From assembly GCF_003044065.1 (NCBI RefSeq), contig NZ_PZJJ01000010.1, forward strand, positions 1 through 64,000: a stretch of DNA of 64,000 nt. The letters are read 5' to 3'. The position numbers and the translations under genes were made by a program. The notes under the pieces were generated by a model that ran no database searches, had not been told where the DNA came from, and saw only the letters and a program-made list of their open reading frames with translations. This DNA comes from Alkalicoccus saliphilus (GTDB lineage: Bacteria > Bacillota > Bacilli > Bacillales > Salisediminibacteriaceae). Positions 9,592 through 18,597 of this stretch are shown here, piece after piece (positions within the stretch are counted from its first letter, which is position 1; every line of letters starts with the position of its first letter).

Positions 9592-9819
9592 CAAAAAACC
9601 CCCTTCATTTTTTCACCACAGTCCCACTAACCAAAAGCCCTGCTTCATGTACAAGAAGGCGCTTTCTTTATACTTCCAGTTTAAAGCAGATGGGCGCCGG
9701 TAGCCAGCATAATAAGAAGATTTTTACAGAAACTAAGCGTCTCTCCTCCTCATATATAATTTTTTATTACAACAATAGTCACTATAAAGAATGATTTCTA
9801 TTGTAATTATTAGAATATT

Positions 9820-9849
9820 ATGTAATATTCAATATATTGAATATTACAT
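9820..9849. promoter_or_regulatory. 30-bp perfect AT palindrome upstream of surface-protein gene
   Basis: ATGTAATATTCAATA is followed at once by its exact reverse complement, with no spacer. It ends 25 bp before the start codon at 9875, on the position expected of the promoter/leader. It may be an operator for a dimeric regulator or a cruciform-prone site. The cognate protein is unknown. Confidence 0.55.
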
Positions 9850-9874
9850 ATTTTGGAAAATGAGAGGTTATGAG

Positions 9875-10393
9875 ATGAAGAAATGGTTTGTTGGCATTAG
9901 TAGTGTGGCTCTTGTAAGCTTTGGCGGCATGGCTTCCGTGCATGCGGATCACGAGGAAGGCACAGTAAACTGCAGCGCGTTTGAAACGGGAGGAGAAGTC
10001 TGGGACTTCTGGACAGAGCATGGTTATCATGCAGATAATGACCCTGAAGGACTGGACGGAGACAGCGACGGCATTCCGTGCGAGTCGTTAACTCTGCCTG
10101 ATTATGAAGCTGAATTTGTAGACTGGCAAGAGAACGAACGCTGGGAAGAAAATGGGGACCCTGTTGAGGGAGAACCTGAGACTGAACCATCAGAAGAACC
10201 TTCTGAAACAGAAGAAACGACAGAAGATCCTGCTGAATCCAGCGAAGAAGAAATTGTAGAGGAAGAAGAGGCTGAAGAAGGAGAGGCGCTTCCAGCAACA
10301 GCTAATACGTATCCGACGCTGATGCTGATCGGTGCTTTGGCTGCAGGCGCTGGAGCAGTAATGTTCTCCCGTAAGAAAACAGCAAAAGCTTAA
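9875..10393 (+). CDS. Excalibur-domain surface protein with LPATA sorting signal
   Basis: A 172-residue secreted protein. It has a signal peptide (KKWFVGISSVALVSFGGMASVHA), a short Cys-containing Excalibur calcium-binding domain ending GLDGDSDGIPCESL (residues about 35-70), a very acidic Glu/Thr/Pro stalk (about 85-140), and a C-terminal sorting signal LPATA plus hydrophobic helix and RKKTAKA tail. Sortase motifs usually read LPxTG; here position five is alanine. GAGAGG lies 7 nt before the ATG at 9875, excluding 28 upstream codons. Inferred role: cell-wall anchored calcium-dependent protein. Confidence 0.8.
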   Translation: MKKWFVGISSVALVSFGGMASVHADHEEGTVNCSAFETGGEVWDFWTEHGYHADNDPEGLDGDSDGIPCESLTLPDYEAEFVDWQENERWEENGDPVEGEPETEPSEEPSETEETTEDPAESSEEEIVEEEEAEEGEALPATANTYPTLMLIGALAAGAGAVMFSRKKTAKA

Positions 10394-10415
10394 ATCAGTC
10401 GTGCTACTTTCTATA

Positions 10416-10459
10416 CTGCAGACACTCTCTATTTCAAGGGGAGTGCCTGCAGTTTTTTT
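10416..10459 (+). terminator. Terminator of the surface-protein gene
   Basis: The stem CTGCAG.CACTC / GAGTG.CTGCAG is followed by seven T residues, starting 22 bp after the stop codon. Confidence 0.85.
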
Positions 10460-10513
10460 CGTTTATATCAGTGTAACAGTTTCTGCTACACCTCTCTTCT
10501 TAATAGTAACTTA

Positions 10514-11368
10514 TTACTCTAACGAAGATTGAAGCGTCGTTACGATAATTTCCGGACGATTAAAAACCCGGACAGGAATAACGCTGTTTCCTAACCCCCT
10601 GTTCACTACCATCGTTGTATCATCCTGCGTATATTTCCCTGCTGTATACTCCGGAAAAATTCCTTGATCCGGGGCAGCAACCGCCCCGAGAAAAGGCAGT
10701 CTTACCTGTCCCCCGTGCGCATGACCAGTGAATACAAGCTGAATTTCATAATCTGTATATATACTGAAAACTTCCGGTCTGTGTGATAAAAGTATACGGA
10801 ATTCTTCATCGTCAATGTCCTCTGCAGCGAGCTGAATATACTCCTCCAGTACCGCTGTACTGTCGCTGTTAATGGACTGTGCAGGATCATCAATTCCTAT
10901 CAGCTGCAGCGATTCTTCATTATTCGAAATTTCCACGGATTCGTTTCTCAATACGTGGACTCCACTATCCATCAGCTCTGTTTCGAGCGTTTCGTAGTTT
11001 CCGGACCACCATTCATGGTTTCCTGTGACAAAATATGTCGGTGCCTGTTCCGCCAGCTCCCGCATCAGAATAATGCTGTTGGTCATATCTTCTGTATCCT
11101 GATCAATTAAATCTCCTGTAAAAACAATCATATTCGGCTCCGCCTGCTCCACTCCTGTAAGAAGCCTATGCTGATTATCACCAAATGATTTGTTATGTAA
11201 ATCTGTTAAATGAACAATTTGAAAATCATCAAAAGAGGAAGGCAGGTCCGGAGAGCTGTAGGATATTTCGGTTGTTACGAGGGCATTGTTTTGATAATAA
11301 ATAAAAAATGCCCCTCCTGTGCAGGCAAAAAACAATAGTGATATTACTAAAAGAGTTTTTCTTTTCAC
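10514..11368 (-). CDS. Membrane-anchored metallophosphoesterase (YkuE-like)
   Basis: A 284-residue calcineurin-like phosphoesterase anchored by an N-terminal transmembrane helix (TLLVISLLFFACTGGAFFIYY). Metal-ligand motifs appear in order: HLTDLHNKSFG, FTGDLIDQD, VTGNHEWWSG and FTGHAHGGQVRLP. This is the layout of the YkuE group, which acts outside the membrane on phosphodiester or phospholipid-linked substrates. The start is GTG at 11368 with GGAGGAAGG upstream. No neighbour suggests a substrate. Confidence 0.85.
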   Translation of the reverse strand: MKRKTLLVISLLFFACTGGAFFIYYQNNALVTTEISYSSPDLPSSFDDFQIVHLTDLHNKSFGDNQHRLLTGVEQAEPNMIVFTGDLIDQDTEDMTNSIILMRELAEQAPTYFVTGNHEWWSGNYETLETELMDSGVHVLRNESVEISNNEESLQLIGIDDPAQSINSDSTAVLEEYIQLAAEDIDDEEFRILLSHRPEVFSIYTDYEIQLVFTGHAHGGQVRLPFLGAVAAPDQGIFPEYTAGKYTQDDTTMVVNRGLGNSVIPVRVFNRPEIIVTTLQSSLE

Positions 11369-11668
11369 GATTTCCTTCCTCCTTCCATTTTAAGTCTGCT
11401 TCTTTTACTATACCTCTCATCAGGCTCAAACCTAACATCTTTTATCTACCTTTTATTGCGCACAGATTGAATTACTCACAGCAATTGTCAAGCTGACTTC
11501 TGTAAGACTTTAAGAGGTTGCGCCCGCCCGTTTTCTTTCTGATGCAGGCAGCTTCTGCCATGGCTGAAGTATATTCAAAGAAAAACAAACTTCACCATCC
11601 GGGGGACGCCGTCCATAAAAAATTCGCTGCACTCCCTTCACGAAAGAATGCAACGAACAAAAAGTAAC
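11369..11668. other. Intergenic stretch without recognised features
   Basis: About 300 bp between the phosphoesterase start and the small open frame at 11669. I see no coding frame, strong hairpin or clear promoter here. Confidence 0.3.
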
Positions 11669-11779
11669 CTAGCACGGGTCGTCTCTTTTTTTCTGCTGAT
11701 CGGTGTATAACAGTAAGCAATTGGACGCTTTCAGAAGATGAGCCACTTCTTTTTCACTGGCTGTATTCCTATGCCCCAT
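11669..11779 (-). CDS. Possible 36-residue small protein
   Basis: ATG at 11779 opens a frame for a 36-residue Lys/Leu/Cys-containing peptide (begins MGHRNTASEKEV, ends RDDPC) 12 bp after the stop of the SunI-like gene on the same strand. The composition looks coding, but the ribosome binding site (TAAGG) is weak. It could be translated by coupling or be a chance frame or gene remnant. No family is recognised. Confidence 0.3.
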   Translation of the reverse strand: MGHRNTASEKEVAHLLKASNCLLLYTDQQKKRDDPC

Positions 11780-11791
11780 TAGGCATGTACC

Positions 11792-12058
11792 TTATGATAT
11801 GCCTTCCACTGATGAATAGATTTTTTTCTTCACGGCTTCTGCATTCGTAAACACTATATACGTTTCCGCTTTCGTTTTTATAACTATCCTGTCAGCCGTT
11901 CCATAAGGAAATCCAATGCGGAGAGCATCTTTTACTTCTCCCCCGTATGTATTGTCTTCAGCCACCTCTGTAATGTCAGATAGAGGGATTTCAATTGTGG
12001 ACAGCTGCCATTTGATAATCAGCTTACCCTTCGACTTTGTTACATTCACTTCAAACAA
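11792..12058 (-). CDS. SunI/YnzG-like PH-domain protein
   Basis: An 88-residue protein resembling SunI, the B. subtilis sublancin immunity protein, and its YnzG-type relatives (bacterial PH-like fold). Seen: GKLIIKWQLSTIEIPLSDITEV, then DNTYGGE, then RIGFPYGTADRIVIKT, all typical of the family. There is no obvious membrane anchor, unlike SunI itself, and no bacteriocin genes nearby. Immunity is therefore not implied; function is unknown. Confidence 0.7.
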   Translation of the reverse strand: MFEVNVTKSKGKLIIKWQLSTIEIPLSDITEVAEDNTYGGEVKDALRIGFPYGTADRIVIKTKAETYIVFTNAEAVKKKIYSSVEGIS

Positions 12059-12126
12059 TGCATCTCCACTGCTTCTTTCTTTTTTAAAATTTCCGGATGA
12101 TCATCTCATTTCGGATGCTCTATTGA

Positions 12127-12996
12127 TTAGTATGGCTGCTCTTCATACTCGTGTTCCGGCTCCGGTTTCGTTACTTCCCGATATAGGACCGTATACCCTG
12201 CCACATAAAATAACGTGACGAACAGCCCGATGAAATTCACGACTAATCCGCCAACAACGCTGTTGCCTAAAAGAGCACCGATTATAAACTGAAACAAGAA
12301 AGTCACACCGGCACCAATTAAAAACAGCAGAATGAAAAACCCAAAGACATAGCCTGTTTTTCCCCGTGTAAGCTCCCAGCTTTCGCCGAATCCGAGTCCC
12401 TGTCTAGTATCTGCTAATACGATGTGTCCGAGAAACAAGCTGATTTTAGATAAGAAGAGTCCCATAAAACCAAAATAAAAAACAGCGAACACAACTTCAG
12501 CCATCCAGCCGGTATAAAGAGGCATGATCAGTAGAAACACTAGAAAAACGAGAAACACCGCTGTGAGGATCACGGTGAAAAGAAATAGAGCCCCTAAAGA
12601 AACCCCGTACTTCTGCATGGCCTGCGTTCGTGCTTCTTTTACTTCGAGCTTATTACCATCCCGCCATCCGGAAATAAACAAAATAAGAGAAGCGTAAACA
12701 AAAGGATAAACGAGCAGGGATAAGGCTTCGATCACACTTCCCAATACGCCTGCCGGTTCACCGACTAGGTTATCCTCCCCTTGTAACACCACATTCAGCT
12801 GCGCAGCCCAGTTTAACTGTGCTGTTTCTTCAACAAACAGACTTCTTCCCTGCATATATGCAGCAGCTGCCTGTAATAACAGAAACGGCCCGAGAACAAA
12901 CAATAAAATGATAAAAGACTTTTTCACGTTTGCCCGGGAAGCTTGAAATGTTTCTCCGATTAACTGCGGTACCTTCTTTCTCGTGGCGAGTGCCAA
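12127..12996 (-). CDS. Polytopic membrane protein, unknown function
   Basis: About 289 residues with roughly six hydrophobic segments (for example SFIILLFVLGPFLLLQAAAAY, ALFLFTVILTAVFLVFLVFLLI, VFGFFILLFLIGAGVTFLF) and a short acidic tail (EPEHEYEEQPY). The middle GFGESWELTRGK resembles proteins with a glycerophosphodiester phosphodiesterase-type membrane domain, but I cannot assign a function. AAAGGG lies 9 nt before the TTG at 12996. A GTG at 13005 is an alternative with poorer spacing. Confidence 0.6.
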   Translation of the reverse strand: MALATRKKVPQLIGETFQASRANVKKSFIILLFVLGPFLLLQAAAAYMQGRSLFVEETAQLNWAAQLNVVLQGEDNLVGEPAGVLGSVIEALSLLVYPFVYASLILFISGWRDGNKLEVKEARTQAMQKYGVSLGALFLFTVILTAVFLVFLVFLLIMPLYTGWMAEVVFAVFYFGFMGLFLSKISLFLGHIVLADTRQGLGFGESWELTRGKTGYVFGFFILLFLIGAGVTFLFQFIIGALLGNSVVGGLVVNFIGLFVTLFYVAGYTVLYREVTKPEPEHEYEEQPY

Positions 12997-13005
12997 AAAA
13001 TCCAC

Positions 13006-13517
13006 CCTTTCTCTGAACGAATCGTAAAATCTTTTCCTTACTAAAGTACACTTCCGTCTATGGAAAGTTTCATCATCCCATCTATAGAAAATAAAGTATA
13101 TTAGGAAACTCTAAGAGGGGGGAGCACAAGTGAGAGAATAAGGCTTCACTTCGAATTGTCGATTTCAGTATTAGTTTGCTCTTTCTCTATTTAATCCCAT
13201 TAAGAAAATCTACTATCTATGTTGAACTTTATAATTAGGTTTCGCTTCTGTAACCAGCCGCTTTCGTTTCCATGATTTCACACCAAAGATGCCCCAGGCT
13301 GCCCAGATGCCCGGCTCCCAAACTCTCCCAGATACTATTTACATGATAAGGAAGTTAACGCCACATTAACACATGCATATAGCTTACCGTCCACGCTTTT
13401 TATGATTGCGCGGTACATCTAATAGAAAAAACATTTAATCTTTGAGAAACTATCATGTAAACTTGAATAATTAAACTTTTTTCCCATTAAGTCACTAAGA
13501 AGGGATTATTTCAGACT
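13006..13517. other. Intergenic stretch between divergent genes
   Basis: About 510 AT-rich bp between divergent genes must hold the promoters of both. No coding frame or strong hairpin is seen. Confidence 0.35.
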
Positions 13518-14435
13518 ATGCTTCGTTCTTATTTAATAATTACTTTAGCCATGCTTTTCTTTTCAGGTAATTTTATAGCTGGTAAAGCTTTTGAAGGTAC
13601 TATTTCTCCCGTTACATTAGCTTTTTTTCGAGCCTTTATGGGTGCACTTATATTAATCCCTCTCTCCTGGAAAACAATTGTACAAAATATCCCTCTATGG
13701 AAACGGGAGTGGCGCCCTCTTTTTGGGTTGGCAGTTACAGGAATTATTCTTTTTAATATATCGTTGTATTGGGCTGTGGCACTTACTAGTACGATAAACG
13801 CGGCTATTGTAGATGCGCTGACGCCCGCAGTCGCTGGTGTAATGGGGTTTATTCTTTTAAAGGAACGGCTGCACCCTATACAAAACGCGGGAATCATTCT
13901 TTCATTTTCAGGAATATTATGGATTATCTCAGAAGGTTCTATAGAAGTACTCGTGAATCTGGATTTTAATGTTGGAGATATTATTATGTTTGCGGGGATA
14001 ATCTGCTGGGCACTATATTCAATTATTATTAAACAGCATAGTTATAAGTTTCCACCTGTCGCCGGACTGGCTGTTACTATGATTCTTGGAGCGGTGATCA
14101 TGTTTCCATTTGCTTTACTTGAGGGCAGTATACTCGGTTTTCCAGCGTTAAATAACTGGGCGGTAATAGGCGGCCTTTTTTACATCGGAATTTTCCCTTC
14201 CGCCATTGCACTGCTCCTCTGGTATAGAGGGGTGGGTGAAATCGGTCCCTCTAAAGCTTCCGTGTTTTTTAATTTAGTTCCAGTGTTCACTACAGCTTTG
14301 GCAGTTACCTTACTTGGAGAAGAATTTACTTATCATCAGCTGTTCGGAGGAATAGTAGTTCTCCTGGGTGTGTATATTTCCACGAAAAGACCAATAAAAA
14401 ATCATCCTTCCATGCATAAAGAGGACTTACAATAG
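13518..14435 (+). CDS. EamA/DMT-family transporter
   Basis: A 305-residue transporter of the drug/metabolite superfamily with two EamA repeats, about ten transmembrane helices in all. Repeat 1 ends in AVALTSTINAAIVDALTPAVAGVMGFILLKERLH and repeat 2 in GPSKASVFFNLVPVFTTAL followed by LLGEEFTYHQLFGG, the usual pre-helix-10 signature. Substrate (metabolite or amino acid export) cannot be told. The ribosome binding site GAAGGG lies rather far (14 nt) from the ATG. Codon use is AT-richer than neighbouring genes, hinting at transfer. Confidence 0.8.
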   Translation: MLRSYLIITLAMLFFSGNFIAGKAFEGTISPVTLAFFRAFMGALILIPLSWKTIVQNIPLWKREWRPLFGLAVTGIILFNISLYWAVALTSTINAAIVDALTPAVAGVMGFILLKERLHPIQNAGIILSFSGILWIISEGSIEVLVNLDFNVGDIIMFAGIICWALYSIIIKQHSYKFPPVAGLAVTMILGAVIMFPFALLEGSILGFPALNNWAVIGGLFYIGIFPSAIALLLWYRGVGEIGPSKASVFFNLVPVFTTALAVTLLGEEFTYHQLFGGIVVLLGVYISTKRPIKNHPSMHKEDLQ

Positions 14436-14641
14436 TTCATGTAAATGACTGAAACAAAAAAAGCAGGGAGTGTCTCTTTCGCGGCAAAAACGAAGCGGAA
14501 ACCTGCCCGTCGAAGAAGGAGATTGGAAGATTCTGCAGGACGGAGGTGCCAGCCGGCGATCTCCTCCACGGCAGGTGGAAGCGGAGTTTTCCGCCTGTAC
14601 CAACACTAGAATGTTTTAACAGAGCTAATTAATTAGTTACA

Positions 14642-14686
14642 GGGCTGTCCCGTCGATATCACCGACGGGACAGCCCCCTTTTTTCG
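14642..14686 (-). terminator. GGCTGTCCC-type hairpin after the usp remnant
   Basis: GGGCTGTCCCGTCG pairs with CGACGGGACAGCCC around ATATCAC. The same stem follows the usp gene at 16324 in slightly altered form and recurs at the right end of the IS1182-type element (45571-45615). Confidence 0.7.
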
Positions 14687-14693
14687 TTTAGTG

Positions 14694-14812
14694 CTATTTA
14701 TCTTCCGCCTCTGTACGTACGGATCAGCACATTACAATGCTGCTATACACTTCCTATGACAAAGCGTTCCACGGCGTTAAACCGACAGTTCAACTACAAT
14801 GGTCTCTTGATA
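14694..14812 (-). pseudogene. Truncated universal stress protein gene
   Basis: The minus strand here matches the last 40 or so codons of the intact usp genes at 16324 and 17313 (GAAGATAAATAG end, CACGGCGTT and CTATGACAAAGCG blocks). It carries small deletions that destroy the frame, and the first two thirds are absent or unrecognisable. It retains the shared hairpin beyond the stop codon, so it is a decayed sixth member of the array. Confidence 0.75.
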
Positions 14813-14888
14813 ATACGACGGTTAAAATTAACGTGATTACTGTTCGTATTACGAGAAGAAAATTAAAAATTCTTTGCGAACTGGCAAT

Positions 14889-14922
14889 GAAAAAGCCGCA
14901 CCCATTTCAGGTACGGCTTTGG
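14889..14922 (-). terminator. Terminator of the desaturase gene
   Basis: AGCCGTACC pairs with GGGTGCGGCT (9 bp with one G-T), followed on the minus strand by TTTTT. Confidence 0.8.
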
Positions 14923-14923
14923 C

Positions 14924-15997
14924 TTAATTAATTTTCTTCTCTTTTTCATTCATCGGACGCGGCTCAATTGACTCGTGATCGAGACCGTTACCGAGTGATC
15001 CATAGACAAGTTCGGCCTCGGGATCAATTAACTCTACCCCGTTATAATACACCCGGGGTGTGTTCCATAATGCTTTTAAGGCATTTGACATCGGCATTTC
15101 ATGATAACGTTCCGGCCAGTTATTTTTAATGTGCTTTTTCACTAAAGGATAATACTTGGAACTCATACTCGGAAAAATATGATGCTCTGTATGATAAGAA
15201 AAATTGAAATGGAGGACGTCCACCCATTTCGGCACCGTCACGGATAAACTGTTCGCGAGCGGATCATTGACCGGCACGTGCGGGTTCAGCCGGTGGTTCG
15301 TCGAAATATACCCCATTACAATGGCGTTGGCAATTAAAAGTGGAATTAAAAAGAGAAATACCCAGCTCGTAAAGCCGACAAAGAAAAGGAGCCCTGTCCA
15401 CGCAGCCCATGGAAGTAAAAACTGGACCCAGACACTCAGCTGTTTTTTCGGCTTAAATTCTTTCACATAAACGAAGAACATGCGCGTCGAATGCAGCGTA
15501 AACGTGACGCTTAAAGAGAGAAATTCCAGAAACGCCCGCATGGAAAGGGGCAGCCGGTAAATGACCTTCAACGCCGGATTTTTATCCAGCTTTTCTGTCG
15601 ATAGCCAGGCATCCGGATCCTTTTCTTCGTTTTGCGTATGTACATGGTGTGTCATGTTGTGCCATTTGCGCCACAGCTTCGGCCCGGTAAGAAGAGGAAA
15701 AAAGAACACCGCTCCGAGCAGATCCCGCAGCCATGCTTTTCTCACGACTGTTCCGTGCAGGATTTCGTGACCTAAAAATCCCATCGCTGCAAAGCTCGCA
15801 CCGATCGCAAATGCGATGACGATGTTTGCAAGCAGAGGCAGATCATATAAGCCAATCGCAAACATTCCTGTCAGGGAGACGAGTAAATAAGCGAGTCCTC
15901 CCAATAAACGCGCCGGCACCGGTTTAAATGCCTTCTTAGGCAGATGCGGTTTAATTTTGGACGCATACCATCCAAACGAATGAAATTCTTTCTCCAT
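14924..15997 (-). CDS. Fatty acid desaturase
   Basis: A 357-residue integral membrane desaturase of the FA_desaturase family, which introduces double bonds into membrane lipid acyl chains using oxygen and a di-iron centre. The three histidine boxes are present: HEILH near residue 88, HNMTHH near 124 and HTEHH near 285, with hydrophobic pairs between them. Length fits DesA/Des-type acyl-lipid desaturases. No desK-desR pair lies beside it, so regulation is unknown. Role inferred: membrane fluidity under cold or salt stress, next to a stress-protein array. Confidence 0.9.
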   Translation of the reverse strand: MEKEFHSFGWYASKIKPHLPKKAFKPVPARLLGGLAYLLVSLTGMFAIGLYDLPLLANIVIAFAIGASFAAMGFLGHEILHGTVVRKAWLRDLLGAVFFFPLLTGPKLWRKWHNMTHHVHTQNEEKDPDAWLSTEKLDKNPALKVIYRLPLSMRAFLEFLSLSVTFTLHSTRMFFVYVKEFKPKKQLSVWVQFLLPWAAWTGLLFFVGFTSWVFLFLIPLLIANAIVMGYISTNHRLNPHVPVNDPLANSLSVTVPKWVDVLHFNFSYHTEHHIFPSMSSKYYPLVKKHIKNNWPERYHEMPMSNALKALWNTPRVYYNGVELIDPEAELVYGSLGNGLDHESIEPRPMNEKEKKIN

Positions 15998-16267
15998 ACT
16001 TATCCCTCCAATTAATGATCAGAGACTGCGGTTTTTACTAACCGGGTCCAACCATAACAAATGGTCCTTTATATTGTACACTCCTGAAAGTATCCTATCT
16101 TCCGAGGGGCAAAGTCAATGGTTCTATTTGGAAATGCACAAACTGAAAGGCGGCCGCTGGCTTAATGCCTCAGCATGATATAGTATGCCCGTATGACAAA
16201 GGATAATCATTCTATATGACGGAAGTTAATTTCACTCAAAAAATAAAGTAATAAACAAATAATTTAA

Positions 16268-16313
16268 GGGCTCTCCCATCAGTCGATATCACCGACGGGA
16301 CAGCCCCCTTTAT
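16268..16313 (-). terminator. Hairpin after usp copy 1
   Basis: GGGCT.TCCC...GTCGATATCACCGACGGGACAGCCCC followed by a pyrimidine run; an imperfect version of the 14642 hairpin. Confidence 0.65.
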
Positions 16314-16323
16314 TCGTATAGTT

Positions 16324-16776
16324 CTATTTATCTTCCTTCTCTGTACGCACGATCAGCACATCACAGGCGGCGTGCCGGGTAATATACTGCGATACACTTC
16401 CCATGACAAAGCGTTCCACGGCGTTTAATCCAGTAGCCCCGGCGACAATTAAATCAACATTATGCTTTGCCGCCACATCTTCAGCAATTTTCACTCTTGG
16501 GGAACCGTAGTCGAGAATCTCCGCGACGTCCTTGACCCCTTCCTTTTCAGCAAGCACTTTATACTCCTTCAACATGCTTTTGGCATACTCCTCAACTTCA
16601 GGAAAATCAGTCTGGCTATAGCGTCCCACAGCAGCCGTTTTACGGGTATCGACGATGCGGACCAGAAGCAGCTTTGCCTCGTGGACTTTTGATAACAGAA
16701 CGGCTTTTTGAAACGCGTGTTTGGCTTCGTTCGATCCGTCTACCGCGACAAGGATTGTGTTATAACGAACGGTCAT
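16324..16776 (-). CDS. Universal stress protein, copy 1
   Basis: A 150-residue UspA-domain protein. The N-terminal strand and loop NTILVAVDGSNEAKHAF and the nucleotide motif G-AT-G-9x-GS (GATGLNAVERFVMGSVS) place it in the ATP-binding class. These cytosolic dimers act in stress and energy-state responses. GAGGAGGAG lies 6 nt before the ATG. It is the first of five intact paralogues on this strand, each with a near-identical leader (GAGGAGATTcrTATGA) and a GC-rich hairpin after the stop. Each is thus its own transcription unit. Confidence 0.9.
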   Translation of the reverse strand: MTVRYNTILVAVDGSNEAKHAFQKAVLLSKVHEAKLLLVRIVDTRKTAAVGRYSQTDFPEVEEYAKSMLKEYKVLAEKEGVKDVAEILDYGSPRVKIAEDVAAKHNVDLIVAGATGLNAVERFVMGSVSQYITRHAACDVLIVRTEKEDK

Positions 16777-17262
16777 ATCAATCTCCTCCTCGTAAGTGCA
16801 GATTACGTTACAGACAGCAGTTTTAGATACTTTATACTACCGATTATCTCATGTTTTTCCATTTGAAACCATATAGATGTCCCCATGAGATTTCCCGTCG
16901 AATAAAGAGAAGTAAATACGTTCCATGATAACAAGTAACTTCCTTTACAAAGACGGTACTATTTATGTTTTAAACCTGGATCACAGCTGTTACAAAAAGG
17001 AAGAAAACAGCCGCTTTCGTTTCCATAGGGAAGCTTTCGAGGTGGGATTCAGCTGATCTATTACTCCCCGCCGGTCGGGAAAGATCTTCATTTCATCCGT
17101 ATCTGCCCGGGAGCCTCCCCATGTCCACTGCAGCTGCTTGAAAAGTATTACTTTTATATCCTGCACGGTCTTGTTCTTATTTCCTATTAAAAAATCACAG
17201 CGCTTTCCAGCGGCATTCGTTCCAGCTGTGCAGATAAAAAGTTCAATTTATAATCATGAAAA
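16777..17262. other. Usp intergenic unit, duplicated sequence
   Basis: No gene. The sequence from about 17105 to 17260 is closely related to 22895-23050, showing that the duplication unit included the region between usp genes. A GATAACnnncaaCTT-like block near 16928 recurs near 17912, 22835 and 23712. Confidence 0.6.
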
Positions 17263-17303
17263 AGCTCTCCCGCCGACAGTATCGACAGGAGAGCTCCCTT
17301 TTT
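17263..17303 (-). terminator. Hairpin after usp copy 2
   Basis: AGCTCTCC.GCCGA.....TCGACAGGAGAGCT followed by T residues on the appropriate side. Confidence 0.65.
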
Positions 17304-17312
17304 CGCTTATGG

Positions 17313-17765
17313 TTATTTATCTTTCGTTTCTGTACGTACAATCAGCACATCACAGGCGGCATGGCGGGTAATATGCTGTGATACACTTCCTATGAGAAAT
17401 TGTTCCACAGCGTTTAAACCGGCAGCTCCAGTTACAATTAAATCTACGTGATACTTTTTGGCCACATCTTTTGCAATTTTCACTTTCGGGGAACCGTAGT
17501 CGAGAATCTCCTTAACGTCCGTGACGCCTTCCTTTTCAGCCAGCTCTTTATACTCATGCAGCATACCGCGGGCTTTCTCGTCAACTTCGGGAAAAACAGC
17601 CTGGCTGCCGGGCCCGGCAGCAGCAGTTGTAAGAGTCTCGATGATGTGAGCTAAGAGCAGCTTTGCACCGTGATCTTTTGCCAAGACGATGGCTTTTCGA
17701 AACGCTCGTTTCGATTCGTCCGATCCGTCCACCGCCACAAGGATCGTATTATAACGAACTGTCAT
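17313..17765 (-). CDS. Universal stress protein, copy 2
   Basis: 150 residues, a paralogue of the gene at 16324. It has NTILVAVDGSDESKRAF at the N-terminus and the ATP motif GAAGLNAVEQFLIGSVSQ. The copy-specific centre (ETLTTAAAGPGSQAVFPEVDE) differs most from its siblings, so the variable loop may set partner or ligand specificity. It has its own ribosome binding site (GAGGAGGAG), leader and terminator. Confidence 0.9.
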   Translation of the reverse strand: MTVRYNTILVAVDGSDESKRAFRKAIVLAKDHGAKLLLAHIIETLTTAAAGPGSQAVFPEVDEKARGMLHEYKELAEKEGVTDVKEILDYGSPKVKIAKDVAKKYHVDLIVTGAAGLNAVEQFLIGSVSQHITRHAACDVLIVRTETKDK

Positions 17766-18597
17766 ACGAATCTCCTCCTCGAAAGTGCAGATTACGTTCC
17801 AAACAGTAGTCTAAAATACCTTATACTACCCTTTACCTCATGTTTTACCACTTGAAACCACATAGCCCCCCTAAAAATTTACAACGGGAAAAGGGAGACA
17901 TATATAACCCGTGATAATAAGCCGCTTTCTTCATGAAGATGGAAATATTTGTGCTTCAGACGAGGAGTACACCTGGTATAAAAGGGGAAGAAAAAACATG
18001 GCTTAGTCCAGTTATAAAGCCCATTCAGCAATTTATATCAATTGGAAAATCACTTCTCCACAGGATGATTTCTTCCAACAGCTTAAACAATGAGAAAGTG
18101 GTCTCTCTTCTATCCGCAGTAACTCCCAAAAATTTTTTAACCATTATACGATGTATGAAAGCTTCCGAAACTTCCAAAAACGGGTATAGAAAACAATTCC
18201 GCCGAAGATGAATCCCCAATAAATACGCAGCGTTAACTCAAAGAAGTTCAAGAAACGAGGTGATAACCGAAGGACTGCCGGATGCTTGTATCTGCTTTTA
18301 ACCGGGTATAAACGGTATGAGATGGCTTACATTCCCATTCTCCAAGAAGAAAACCTTGCCTTGAAAGCGAAAACCTTACTATTTAAAAGAGTCACTGATT
18401 TATAACGTCTTTGTTTAAAATGCCTAAAAGATTACCTTATAAGTAAGAGAAGTCATTTAGAAGATCATCGCTCGGTTTGGTAGACGATTGCAGAGCGGAG
18501 GCATCTATTCTACGAATAAATTCAGGGTATTGTTGAAATGCAGAATTGGCTCGAATTATTACATACACAATATCTTGAAAGAAAAGGGGGAATAATT
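17766..18597. other. Intergenic region between usp copy 2 and the antiporter
   Basis: About 830 bp. The first 120 bp is the conserved usp leader/promoter region. The rest has short frames on both strands without ribosome binding sites or recognisable products; I see no gene. The antiporter promoter must lie in the right-hand part. Confidence 0.35.

Noticed and set aside
13006-13517. A gene in the spacer upstream of the DMT transporter
   Set aside because: No frame with start and ribosome binding site on either strand; only promoter-like AT-rich sequence.
17933-18211. 92-codon plus-strand frame between usp copy 2 and the antiporter
   Set aside because: No ribosome binding site, no recognisable product, and a competing frame on the other strand.
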